A stretch of 64,000 bases of DNA from a bacterium (GTDB lineage: Bacteria > Actinomycetota > Acidimicrobiia > Spongiisociales > JAENVV01). The stretch lies in NCBI GenBank assembly GCA_024641305.1, contig JAHEDI010000011.1:1-64000 (forward strand), in the 5' to 3' direction. Within the stretch, counting starts at the first letter, position 1. Every line of letters starts with the position of its first letter. Shown piece by piece: positions 1-7,818 of this stretch. Below the pieces are notes generated by a model that searched no databases, was not told the origin of the DNA, and saw nothing but the letters and a program-made list of their open reading frames with translations. Both the position numbers and the translations under genes were made by a program.

Positions 1-1437
1 GGCGACGCCTTCAAGACTCCAGACGTCGTTTCCGCCCAGGTCAATGACGACGAAGCCAAGCTCTACGAACTCATCTGGAAGCGGACGATCGCCTCGCAGA
101 TGAAAGATGCCCGCGGCGAAAGCGTGCAAGTTCGGTTGGGAACCACCGCCACCGATGGGCGTGATGTCGAGTTTGGGACCTCGGGAAAAGTCATCCACTT
201 CCCGGGATTCCTACGTGCCTACGTCGAAGGATCAGACGATCCAGACGCCGAGCTTGACGACCAGGAGCGGCCATTGCCGAACCTCGTCGAAGGCGACGAA
301 GTGGACGTCAACTCGCTTGAGGCAAAAGGCCATGAAACGAAACCTCCCGCTCGTTATACAGAAGCCTCGCTGGTCAGGCGCCTTGAGGAACTCGGCGTCG
401 GCCGACCGTCCACCTACGCCTCGATCATGTCCACGATCCAAAATCGTGGATACGTTTGGAAAAAGGGTTCGGCTCTCGTTCCGTCGTTCACTGCCTTTGC
501 CACCGTCGGCCTGCTCGAGGATCACTTTCCTACCCTCGTTGATTACGCATTCACCGCCAAGATGGAATCGGACCTCGACGAAATCTCGACCGGGGGCGAG
601 GACCCCAAGCCGTGGCTCCACAACTTCTACTTTGGAGATAGCGGGCTGAAAGCCTCCGTTGCCGAGGACCGACTTGAGCAAATCGACCCGCGCGTTGTCA
701 ATTCGTTCAGCGTCGGTACGGACGATCTTGGTCGGGAGATTCTCGCCAGGGTCGGACAGTATGGCCCCTACCTCCAGCGTGGCGAAGACCGGGCGTCACT
801 TCCAGAAGAACTGCCACCTGACGAGTTGTCCGTCGAACGAGCCACCGAACTGCTCGACGCTCCCTCGGGAGACAAGATCCTCGGAACCGATCCCGAATCG
901 GGACTCACGGTCCTCGCCAGGGCCGGTCGGTACGGCCCATACATCCAGTTGGGTGAGATCGAAGAGGGCTCGAAGAAGAAGCCCAAGACGGCCTCTTTAT
1001 TCAAGACCATGAGCCTGGATGACGTCACCCTCGATCAGGCCATTGAGCTCCTCAAGATTCCGCGCGTCGTCGGTATCGATCCGGAGGATGACCAGGAGAT
1101 CCAGGCCCTCAACGGTCGGTATGGACCGTACATCAAGAAGGGTACCGACAGTCGCACGATCGAGTCGGAGGATCAGCTCTTGACGATCACCCTTGAAGAG
1201 GCGGTCGCGATCTTCAAAGAACCGAAGCGCCGTCGAGGCCAACAGGCTGCCCCTCCCTTGAAGGAACTCGGAGACGACCCGGTGTCTGGCAAGCCTGTCG
1301 TGCTGAAAAATGGACGGTTCGGTCCGTACGTAACCGACGGAATCACGAATGGGTCGCTCCGCAAGGACGACGACCCCGAAACCATCACCCAGGAAAGAGC
1401 CTTCGAGCTGCTCCAGATGCGTCGCGACCGCGGCTAG
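1..1437 (+). CDS. topA: DNA topoisomerase I, C-terminal part (5' end outside window)
   Basis: Type IA topoisomerase that relaxes negative supercoils through a transient 5'-phosphotyrosine link. The frame is open from base 1, so the gene begins upstream and the catalytic tyrosine region is not in view. Visible here are the LIWKRTIASQM stretch, the conserved GVGRPSTYA motif (about 130 residues in), and then four C-terminal topoisomerase repeats, each carrying a [QR][YF]GPY core (QYGPY, RYGPY, RYGPY, RFGPY). These C-terminal repeats contact DNA and replace the zinc fingers of the E. coli enzyme, a layout usual in actinobacteria. It ends in TAG just before an ECF sigma operon. In mycobacteria topA also lies near the DUF1998 helicase and tad-like genes found further along this window. 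Confidence 0.95.
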   Translation, partial: GDAFKTPDVVSAQVNDDEAKLYELIWKRTIASQMKDARGESVQVRLGTTATDGRDVEFGTSGKVIHFPGFLRAYVEGSDDPDAELDDQERPLPNLVEGDEVDVNSLEAKGHETKPPARYTEASLVRRLEELGVGRPSTYASIMSTIQNRGYVWKKGSALVPSFTAFATVGLLEDHFPTLVDYAFTAKMESDLDEISTGGEDPKPWLHNFYFGDSGLKASVAEDRLEQIDPRVVNSFSVGTDDLGREILARVGQYGPYLQRGEDRASLPEELPPDELSVERATELLDAPSGDKILGTDPESGLTVLARAGRYGPYIQLGEIEEGSKKKPKTASLFKTMSLDDVTLDQAIELLKIPRVVGIDPEDDQEIQALNGRYGPYIKKGTDSRTIESEDQLLTITLEEAVAIFKEPKRRRGQQAAPPLKELGDDPVSGKPVVLKNGRFGPYVTDGITNGSLRKDDDPETITQERAFELLQMRRDRG

Positions 1438-1500
1438 CCCGCAGACGAATCGACCGGCCACGCAAAGCTCAACCGATCGATCAGGTTTCCCAAACCGACC

Positions 1501-1527
1501 GTAACGATTCCACTCCGAAATCCGTCT
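1501..1527 (+). promoter_or_regulatory. Candidate ECF-type promoter of the sigma/anti-sigma operon
   Basis: GTAAC at 1501-1505 and CGTCT at 1523-1527 are separated by 17 bases. This resembles the GGAAC / CGTC pattern that many ECF sigma factors recognise in front of their own genes. Transcription would start near 1534, about 20 bases before the Shine-Dalgarno of the sigma gene. Autoregulation is inferred from this match only. Confidence 0.45.
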
Positions 1528-1569
1528 CCCCGGTAGAACATCCCCTTTACTGTGGAGGACAGGACACGT

Positions 1570-2043
1570 GTGGCTACACAAACCGCGATTGAAGAGTTTT
1601 ACCGGGACCATTCGATGGCGGTCTACGCCTTCCTGGTTTCGTTGTGCCGTGATCGGGTCTGGGCGGAGGATCTGATGCAGGACACCTTTGTCAAAGCCAC
1701 CCGATCAATGATCGGCTACCGGGGCGGCAACCCCCGCTCCTGGCTGTTCACCATCGCGCGATCAGTTTTCATCGACGACGTGCGCCGCAAGCGTCCTACC
1801 CCGATCGATACCATCGACGAGGCGGGCGTGTCCGATCCCGACGTTGCCGAAGTCGACGCCATCGAAGCTGCTCTCGCCAAGCTCCCCGAGCGCCAGCGCA
1901 CCGCGCTCTTGTTGTGCGATCGGGCCGATCTCGGTTACGCCGACGTTGCCGATGCCATGAGCATCACTCCGGCGGCCGCCAAAGTCCTCATTCACCGGGC
2001 ACGGATCTCATTCCGTTCCCACTACACGGAGATGAGCGCATGA
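1570..2043 (+). CDS. RNA polymerase ECF-family sigma factor (sigma-70 regions 2 and 4)
   Basis: Alternative sigma factor that directs RNA polymerase to a small regulon. Region 2 (about residues 10-70) shows AEDLMQDTFVKA and a SWLFTIARSVFIDDVRRK segment; region 4 (about 100-150) has LPERQRTALLLCD followed by the helix-turn-helix AAAKVLIHRARISF. The length of 157 residues is typical. I chose the GTG at 1570 because GGAGGA (1554-1559) sits ten bases upstream; a GTG at 1552 would overlap that site. The stop overlaps the start of the anti-sigma gene (ATGA), so the two are translationally coupled. A candidate ECF promoter lies at 1501-1527. The signal it responds to cannot be read from sequence. 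Confidence 0.9.
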   Translation: MATQTAIEEFYRDHSMAVYAFLVSLCRDRVWAEDLMQDTFVKATRSMIGYRGGNPRSWLFTIARSVFIDDVRRKRPTPIDTIDEAGVSDPDVAEVDAIEAALAKLPERQRTALLLCDRADLGYADVADAMSITPAAAKVLIHRARISFRSHYTEMSA

Positions 2044-3170
2044 CGCACTCAGAAATCCAGGATCTACTCGAAGGCTATGTAGACGATGCACTCGATCGTC
2101 CCACTCGAAAACTCGTTGAATCGCACATCGCTGGATGCGCGGAATGTCAAGCCATTCTCGATGACGTCGCCGAAGTCGACCTCAGCGGATTGTCCGGTGG
2201 CGTCGTCGACGAGAGGCTTCTGAAACGGTCGGTTCGCAAAGCAATGCGCCGCACAATCGCCGACGCCGTCCTCGTTCTGGTCGCCGGCTGGATCATCATC
2301 TGGTTCATCGGCGCCGCCCTGCTTCAACCGCTGGTCGTCAATCGGTCAGGTCGGGCAGCCAGCGCGGCTCGCGCCACGGTCGACACGGCGATCATGTTGA
2401 ACCCGGGCGTGACGATCACCGATCTCCAGATCGACTCCAATTGGCTCTCTCGCTTAGTCACCGCCGAAGTCGCCATTTCGGTGGGCACCTCGACCGAACC
2501 GGCTGGCACGATCACGAGCAGGATCGGTGTGTACAGGTTCGGTGGCGAGGCAGGGAATAGCTTCTTCCCCTACGTCAATAGCGACAGCTCTACCACCATC
2601 GACTCTGCCGGACTGATGCGTCTGGGCGACGGCACCGTCGCCACCGTTCAACTCTGGTTCGACGAACCCATTTCACTGGCGAGAGCTCAACAGTTTGCCG
2701 ATTCGCCGGCTAATGACGTACGGGTTATCTGGGCAGGGTTCCCGACTTCGGTAAGCCCATCAGACCCCGGACGGGCGGAGAACTTCGGTCAGGGCGTGCT
2801 TGGCTATGGGACCTGCGGTGCCAGCTTCCCTGAAGATGATTTCTTTGGAGCAACTTCTGCAAGTTTCTCGGGCACCGGGATGTATGAACCAGCGTCGATC
2901 CAGAACGCGCTGGACCAGGTTCGCCGCAGCCTGGTCAATCTTGCGTCAAGTCCAGCAGTTTCCGATGCCGCCACGTTTGGTTCAAACGGGCCAGAACAAG
3001 TTCAGGCATCCGCCGACTACCTGGAAGCCGACGATCCTGGGGTAATCAGCCTGGTCGTCACTGGACCATCGGTAGAACTCGCCGGCTTTCTTACAGAATC
3101 CGGTGTTCCTCTCGCCGCAATACTCGGCGTCGATTTCTACAACTGGTCTACTCCGATCTGTGGGAGGTAA
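2040..3170 (+). CDS. Membrane anti-sigma factor with N-terminal zinc-finger domain
   Basis: Predicted to hold the preceding sigma factor inactive at the membrane. The N-terminal cytoplasmic part has the zinc-binding anti-sigma signature H29-x3-C33-x2-C36 (HIAGCAEC). A single membrane helix follows at about residues 75-96, then about 280 extracytoplasmic residues of no family I recognise, with three cysteines. The start at 2040 is set by the ATGA overlap with the sigma gene; an in-frame start further upstream would lie inside that gene. The large outer domain is longer than in many anti-sigma factors and may be the sensor, which is inference. The next gene begins 7 bases after the stop and is probably in the same transcript. 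Confidence 0.85.
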   Translation: MTHSEIQDLLEGYVDDALDRPTRKLVESHIAGCAECQAILDDVAEVDLSGLSGGVVDERLLKRSVRKAMRRTIADAVLVLVAGWIIIWFIGAALLQPLVVNRSGRAASAARATVDTAIMLNPGVTITDLQIDSNWLSRLVTAEVAISVGTSTEPAGTITSRIGVYRFGGEAGNSFFPYVNSDSSTTIDSAGLMRLGDGTVATVQLWFDEPISLARAQQFADSPANDVRVIWAGFPTSVSPSDPGRAENFGQGVLGYGTCGASFPEDDFFGATSASFSGTGMYEPASIQNALDQVRRSLVNLASSPAVSDAATFGSNGPEQVQASADYLEADDPGVISLVVTGPSVELAGFLTESGVPLAAILGVDFYNWSTPICGR

Positions 3171-3176
3171 TCCATC

Positions 3177-3863
3177 ATGAACGTTTTCGAAACCATCAAG
3201 CAAAACCGGAGGATCGTGATGATCGGCGCCGGGGCGGTATATCTCATCACCACCTTCGCCCTCATCGCCGGGATCACCTCGGGAGCCATTGGCGCCTACC
3301 AGGCGATCGCCCTGGCCGTGGCCTTTACCTTGCCTGCGACATTGGCCATGCTGTCGCTAAACCAGCGCCCGTCACTATTGACGGTGGCATGGATGGCTGC
3401 TCTGGTAAACGCATTCGTCGTGATCGAGCTAAGTCCGGTGTGGATCGTCATCGCGGTGGCCTGGGGGTTCGCGGGCCGCAACCGCCCACGGCCCGCCATC
3501 GAAGCCCGGTGGATGACCTGGGGCCGACCGCTGCTGGCCCTCATGGTGGCAGTACCGGTCTTCACCCTGTTCATGCATCTCGACCCGGTATGCACCACAA
3601 CCTACGCGGATGGTCACACCGAAACCGTGAAAGCGACCGACCAGCCAACCGGGTGGCAATTCGGCTCCACCTACACGAGCAGCACCGGTAGCAGTTCTTC
3701 GTCGATCGGCACCGACTCGGTATCGGAGACTTGTGACTCGAACACGGTGGTCTGGTGGGAGGCTCTCGTGTCGATAGCCGCCAGCGCGGCCGTCGTGGGG
3801 GTTGCCAGCCGCTGGCCAACATCAGAACAGCTCGGATCAGAACCCTCTCCGATCAACGCGTAG
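3177..3863 (+). CDS. Multi-pass membrane protein of unknown function in the ECF operon
   Basis: A 228-residue protein with about five hydrophobic helices: near residues 13-35, 42-60, 65-95, 115-135, and a C-terminal helix after residue 195. A Ser/Thr-rich stretch (about 165-190) and two cysteines lie in the loop before the last helix. No recognised family motif. The GGGAGG motif upstream of the ATG supports the start. It is the third gene of the sigma/anti-sigma unit and may take part in the same envelope response, but that rests on position alone. A strong hairpin follows the stop. Confidence 0.7.
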   Translation: MNVFETIKQNRRIVMIGAGAVYLITTFALIAGITSGAIGAYQAIALAVAFTLPATLAMLSLNQRPSLLTVAWMAALVNAFVVIELSPVWIVIAVAWGFAGRNRPRPAIEARWMTWGRPLLALMVAVPVFTLFMHLDPVCTTTYADGHTETVKATDQPTGWQFGSTYTSSTGSSSSSIGTDSVSETCDSNTVVWWEALVSIAASAAVVGVASRWPTSEQLGSEPSPINA

Positions 3864-3869
3864 GACTGC

Positions 3870-3919
3870 GGGAAACGGTCGCTACCACCTCGCCCGAGGG
3901 GTAGGTGGCGACCGTTCCC
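3870..3919. terminator. Bidirectional hairpin between convergent genes
   Basis: AACGGTCGC (3874-3882) plus CACCT (3886-3890) pair with AGGTG (3903-3907) plus GCGACCGTT (3908-3916), giving a 14-bp stem with a three-base bulge. Flanking GGG and CCC can extend it. The hairpin sits between two convergent stop codons and can end transcripts from both sides. There is no long T-tract. Confidence 0.6.
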
Positions 3920-3923
3920 CTGG

Positions 3924-4478
3924 TCAGGTTCTGGGTCGTTCGATCGACGCCCAGGCGGCAAGTGCCAACCCGTAGGCGACTTCCAGAACCTGAGCGTCGC
4001 TCATCAGGCAGCCAGACAAACGGCGAAAGCTCGAGATGCTGAGCGACCCGGCTCCCCGCATATCGACACGTTCAAAGGAAGCATTGAGCAGGTCGACCAG
4101 ACGAAGCTCCGACCCCTCAAACGTCACGTCGGTCAGCTTTGCGCTACTGAAGTCGGTCTCCTCAAGCTTGCATCGCGTAAAGGCAACCCGGGACAACTTG
4201 CTATTCCCGAGGTTGGAGTACTGGAAAATGCAGTCCTCGAATACAACGTCACGGCGCGACCCGGCCGACAGATTGGCGCCTGATATCCTCGATCTGATGA
4301 TGGTCGCAGACCGAAGCGACCGAATCCTCGCCCCGCTCAGATCACCGTCGCGCACCGTGGATCCGCGTATATCCAACCCATGTCGATGACCGGTCACGAA
4401 GTCAACTCCCGCCTGTTCGGAGTCTACGATTGCCAGACCATCCACGGCGATCGCGTCGAGCACGCCGCCAGCGATCAC
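3924..4478 (-). CDS. Pentapeptide-repeat protein
   Basis: A 184-residue protein whose centre (about residues 35-150) is built of A(D/N)LXX-like pentapeptides, for example DLSGARI, GANLSAG, SNLGNSKL, TDFSSAKL and LRLVDL. Such repeats fold into a right-handed quadrilateral beta-helix. Family members include DNA mimics such as MfpA/Qnr, but most have no known role, and no specific target can be read here. The GTG at 4478 is the first codon after an in-frame TAG, and that TAG is the stop of a tiny ORF (4479-4604), so there is no spacer between them. It is probably in one transcription unit with that ORF and the PhoH-like gene. It converges on the ECF operon. Confidence 0.8.
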   Translation of the reverse strand: MIAGGVLDAIAVDGLAIVDSEQAGVDFVTGHRHGLDIRGSTVRDGDLSGARIRSLRSATIIRSRISGANLSAGSRRDVVFEDCIFQYSNLGNSKLSRVAFTRCKLEETDFSSAKLTDVTFEGSELRLVDLLNASFERVDMRGAGSLSISSFRRLSGCLMSDAQVLEVAYGLALAAWASIERPRT

Positions 4479-4604
4479 CTACCCCTCGATCAACCCACCG
4501 TCGGGTCCGCCCGCTATCTCACCCGACCAGTCTTCGAGCGCAGCAGTTTGACCGTTCGGGCGCGGGGGTTTGGCGTAGAGCTCGATCGGGTCGATCCAAG
4601 GCAT
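4479..4604 (-). CDS. Possible 41-residue small protein between PhoH and the pentapeptide-repeat gene
   Basis: ATG at 4604 to TAG at 4479-4481. The peptide begins MPWIDPIELYAK and ends GGLIEG; it is acidic, with two tryptophans and a Pro-rich middle. Codons are those of a GC-rich coding gene (ATC, GAC, GAG, CTC, GCC). Its stop codon directly abuts the GTG start of the pentapeptide-repeat gene, which suggests translational coupling. No good Shine-Dalgarno precedes it, and I recognise no family. It could instead be leader or untranslated sequence. Confidence 0.4.
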   Translation of the reverse strand: MPWIDPIELYAKPPRPNGQTAALEDWSGEIAGGPDGGLIEG

Positions 4605-4651
4605 CCCCGAGACTGTACCGTCGTTGCAACTACCAAGTAGGCAGCACCCGT

Positions 4652-5971
4652 CTACAGGATCGTCGCGGCAACCTCGGCCAGCGGGCTACGCAGCGACCGT
4701 TCAAGGGTGACGTGTCCGAACATGGGCTGGCCCTTGAGTTTTTCGATCATGGCAGCCACGCCACCGTACGGCGAAATATACGGATTATCTACCTGTGACA
4801 GGTCGCCGCAGAGGATCACCTTCGAATCAGAACTCATTCGGGTGAGAATGGTCTTCAGGGTCGACAGTTCCAGGTTCTGGGCCTCGTCAATGATGACGAT
4901 TTCACCGGTGATCGAGCGGCCCCGCAGGTAAGTAACGGCCGCCATCTCCATCTCGTTGTGATCTATGAGGTCCTGGACCGCCGCCCTTGCTTCATCGGGA
5001 GTCGAGTCGGAAAACAGCGCGTACAGGTTGTCATAGACAGCTGCCATCCAGGGCGATAGCTTCTCGTCGAGATCGCCGGGGAGATAGCCGATCTCCTGGC
5101 GCCCTACCGCGATCATCGGTCGATACACCGACACCCGCCGATACCGGTTCTGTTCGATTACCTGTTCCAGGGCGGCCGCCAGGGCAAGGAACGTTTTGCC
5201 GGCGCCCGCCAACCCCATCAAAGAAACACACGCAATGTCCGGATCGAGCATGAGATCAAGCGCGAACGTCTGGCGCACGTTCTTCGACTCGATGCCGAAC
5301 GCATGCTTGGCTCCGGGGACCCTCGTGATCACCACCTCTGGTTCATGTTGGACAACCCGGGCCATCCCGGATTGGGACGTACCCGACTTGAGGATCACAA
5401 ACTGATTCACCATCAAGTGCACGCCGGGCAGCGTCAGTTTCCCCTTCTCAAAGAGCCGGTCAATGAGGCCTGGCTCGACGTTGATCTCGGCGACACCCGA
5501 GTAGAGCTCCTCAACCTGAGCGGTGTCGGCCCGGTAATCCTCAACCTCAAGTTCAAGTTGAGCCCCTTTGATCCGCAGCGCCGTGTCCTTGGTAACCAGC
5601 ACGGCATCGAGTCCGTCGTCAGCGAGATTGAGGCAACATGCCAGGATCCGATGATCCGGTGTCGATGGATCGAGAACGTCAGGAAGTCTCGACGAGCGAA
5701 CCCGGTTCAGTTCAATCCGCAGCGTCCCACCGCCCGGGAGATTCACCGGTTCCCGAAGCCCTCCCGAGCGAGATGCCCCAAGTTCCTCAAGCAGTCGAAG
5801 GACCTTGCGAGCGTTGGCACCAACCTCGTCGAATCGAGTCTTCTTTCGATCGAGCTCTTCGACGACAACGAGCGGTAGCACAACGTGGTGCTCGTCGAAT
5901 CGAAGCAAGGCATGAGCATCGGCTAGCAGGACACAGGTGTCAAGCACATAGGTGCGGGTCAACTCGGTCAC
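4652..5971 (-). CDS. PhoH-family ATPase with N-terminal PIN domain (PhoH2 type)
   Basis: Fusion of a PIN ribonuclease-like domain (about residues 5-130, starting TYVLDTCVLL with a metal-binding Asp) and a PhoH ATPase domain. The Walker A motif GLAGAGKT lies near residue 253 and the Walker B stretch VIIDEAQNL near 361. Related PhoH2 proteins act as RNA helicase and ribonuclease. The frame stays open to 6082, but homologues start right before the PIN strand. I therefore place the start at GTG 5971; a TTG at 5962 behind GAGGGTGA is equally possible. Two genes on the same strand follow closely: the tiny ORF and the pentapeptide-repeat protein. Confidence 0.88.
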   Translation of the reverse strand: MTELTRTYVLDTCVLLADAHALLRFDEHHVVLPLVVVEELDRKKTRFDEVGANARKVLRLLEELGASRSGGLREPVNLPGGGTLRIELNRVRSSRLPDVLDPSTPDHRILACCLNLADDGLDAVLVTKDTALRIKGAQLELEVEDYRADTAQVEELYSGVAEINVEPGLIDRLFEKGKLTLPGVHLMVNQFVILKSGTSQSGMARVVQHEPEVVITRVPGAKHAFGIESKNVRQTFALDLMLDPDIACVSLMGLAGAGKTFLALAAALEQVIEQNRYRRVSVYRPMIAVGRQEIGYLPGDLDEKLSPWMAAVYDNLYALFSDSTPDEARAAVQDLIDHNEMEMAAVTYLRGRSITGEIVIIDEAQNLELSTLKTILTRMSSDSKVILCGDLSQVDNPYISPYGGVAAMIEKLKGQPMFGHVTLERSLRSPLAEVAATIL

Positions 5972-6281
5972 CCTCTTTGATTGCCAACGTATGCCCCCAA
6001 AGTACGACGCTGCGCGCGCAACTCCAAGGATTTCGCTCGGCAGCGTGGTCAGACGACACTTCCGGCCACCAAATCGTGCCATGACATGCCAGGAGACAGT
6101 GGGGACTTTTTGGCACGTCTGACGAGCTAATCGTCAAGTAGCGGTCATCTGATGCCGACATATTCCTTGGTGCCACCGACCGTCGGTGGACCGTCGTTCA
6201 GAACCGAACGAGGCGCTTCCCGGCCATTGACTCCTGGAGAATCCGGACGGGGGCGTCAGCCAACAGTGGGTAAACAACACA
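5972..6281. other. Intergenic region with a perfect 8-bp-arm palindrome
   Basis: About 310 bases between the PhoH-like start and a small ORF. It contains CCACCGAC (6173-6180), one central base, then GTCGGTGG (6182-6189): a 17-base inverted repeat with perfect arms and no T-tract, so more like a protein-binding site than a terminator. A shorter inverted repeat, GACGA / TCGTC, lies at 6121-6135. I see no further gene. Confidence 0.4.
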
Positions 6282-6503
6282 ATGGACTGGGAAGCACTTA
6301 GGAAGCTACGCAAGAGTCGTATCTACGACGAGCAGTCATTTAAGCTTCATAAGCCCATCACCCACAGCACAGCGCACCGGGCCGGCAAGGCACTCAAGAA
6401 CGTAACTGCGACCGCCGACGCCGTCGCCCATGCGATTGCTGACGAGACTTCGCCACTGACCGCCAGTGCCCCGTCCGCAGACGTCCGGAAACGAACCAGC
6501 TAG
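6282..6503 (+). CDS. Small hypothetical protein, 73 residues
   Basis: Short basic, Ala- and His-containing protein (begins MDWEALRKLRK) with no membrane segment and no motif I know. The N-terminal half is charged and probably helical; the C-terminal half is Ala/Ser/Thr-rich. No clear Shine-Dalgarno precedes the ATG, so either the transcript is leaderless or the ORF is spurious. Its stop overlaps the 3' end of the opposite-strand phosphatase gene by four bases. Confidence 0.4.
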   Translation: MDWEALRKLRKSRIYDEQSFKLHKPITHSTAHRAGKALKNVTATADAVAHAIADETSPLTASAPSADVRKRTS

Positions 6504-7735
6504 CCCAGGGCCTCAAGATGAGGGGCAACCCCGTAATCGGCCAGTCGGTATCGACCGTCGGTGAGTACCACGTGCGTCAAACCGGTATTTGGGACGATTC
6601 CCGTGTTGCGGAATTCACGATTGGCTCCGCCCAACACCGACACAACAAACGAGCGAATCGCTGAGCCATGTGAGACAAACGTCACGTGTTCGGACGGATG
6701 GCCGACCATGATTTCGTCGACCGTGTTCCGAAGCCGGACCATGAGTTCCGCAACGTTCTCCCCGGTCTCTCCTCGTTTGAGGTCTTCGCCACCCGAGAAG
6801 GTGCGCTCAAAATGGTCTGCCCACCCCGCCTTGACGGCCTCGACCTCAAGGCCTTCCCATCGGCCCATGGCTATCTCCATGAGGCCATCCACATGGATCA
6901 CTCCGTGGCCGTCGAGCGTCGCCGCCGTTTGAGCGGCCCGACCCGAAGGGGACGCGTAGATCGGGCCGGTTGGCAAAAAGAGCCCAGCAAGAGCCAACGC
7001 CTGCAAACGTCCGTGGTCGTTCAAACCCCAGTCACCTTGGCCCTGCCACACTTGTCTGACGTTGGCCTCGGTTTCCCCATGGCGGACGAACGTGAGAATG
7101 GAACTCCCGCCCCTGGCATAATCGGCAGCTTGGCCATGGAGAAGTCCAAGATGGCTGCCATCGTTGTAACGGTTGAGCTTCCACGACCCAAAGTCATGTT
7201 CAAATGTGGTGAAGGACGTATTGGTCGGGGCGATCACTGGAGCGTCGAATCCCCTTGAGATGTTCCAGTGATCGGCGACCAGGCTCAGAATCGATCCTCC
7301 GTGGGTAACCACTAGGGCCGAACCGTCATCGCCGATTCGGGCCGCCAGCCTCGAAAAGGCTTCCAAGACGCGTTCCGACAGCTGACCGAAAGATTCCCCA
7401 CCGCCAATCACCACGTCGTCGCCACGCATAATCGCGGCCATCACGTCAGGCTCAGACTCGGCCATCTCGCGGTACGTGCGGCCGCTCCAGTTACCGACGT
7501 CGATCTCCCGCCACGCAGGGTCGACTTCAAACGGCAGTCCAAGCAACTCCGCTGATTGGACCGTCCGGGTGAGGTCCGATGCGACCACCACGTCATAGGC
7601 ACTCGGGTCGATTCGATCCGCCGCCTTTCGTACCTGGTCCTTCCCGAGATCCGATAGCTCACCGACGGAATGGCCCTGCCATACGTTCAAAGCGTTCAGA
7701 TCGGTCTCACCGTGGCGCATGAGCGTGATTCGCAT
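6500..7735 (-). CDS. Tandem histidine phosphatase (two phosphoglycerate-mutase-like domains)
   Basis: Two copies of the histidine phosphatase fold in one 411-residue chain. Copy 1 opens with LMRHGETDLNALNVWQG and copy 2, around residue 215, with VRHGETEANVRQVWQG. Each keeps the catalytic RHG histidine and a second H in VTHGG / VSHGS. The frame extends to 7783, but the ATG at 7735 places the first catalytic strand at the very N-terminus as in single-domain relatives. Substrate unknown; relatives dephosphorylate sugars, nucleotides or phosphoglycerate. The hppA terminator lies between this gene and hppA, so it is probably transcribed separately. Confidence 0.85.
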   Translation of the reverse strand: MRITLMRHGETDLNALNVWQGHSVGELSDLGKDQVRKAADRIDPSAYDVVVASDLTRTVQSAELLGLPFEVDPAWREIDVGNWSGRTYREMAESEPDVMAAIMRGDDVVIGGGESFGQLSERVLEAFSRLAARIGDDGSALVVTHGGSILSLVADHWNISRGFDAPVIAPTNTSFTTFEHDFGSWKLNRYNDGSHLGLLHGQAADYARGGSSILTFVRHGETEANVRQVWQGQGDWGLNDHGRLQALALAGLFLPTGPIYASPSGRAAQTAATLDGHGVIHVDGLMEIAMGRWEGLEVEAVKAGWADHFERTFSGGEDLKRGETGENVAELMVRLRNTVDEIMVGHPSEHVTFVSHGSAIRSFVVSVLGGANREFRNTGIVPNTGLTHVVLTDGRYRLADYGVAPHLEALG

Positions 7736-7762
7736 CAGACCAAAGTAGCGCGCGTCCTCACC

Positions 7763-7796
7763 AAACAAAAAGGGGCCGATCAAGCGATCGACCCCT
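7763..7796 (-). terminator. Rho-independent terminator of hppA
   Basis: Read on the minus strand, AGGGGTCGATC pairs with GATCGGCCCCT (one mismatch, four-base loop; plus-strand positions 7771-7781 and 7786-7796) and is followed by TTTTTGTTT. It lies 23 bases after the hppA stop and before the histidine phosphatase start. Confidence 0.8.
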
Positions 7797-7818
7797 CAAT
7801 GCACTTGTTGCTGGCCGG

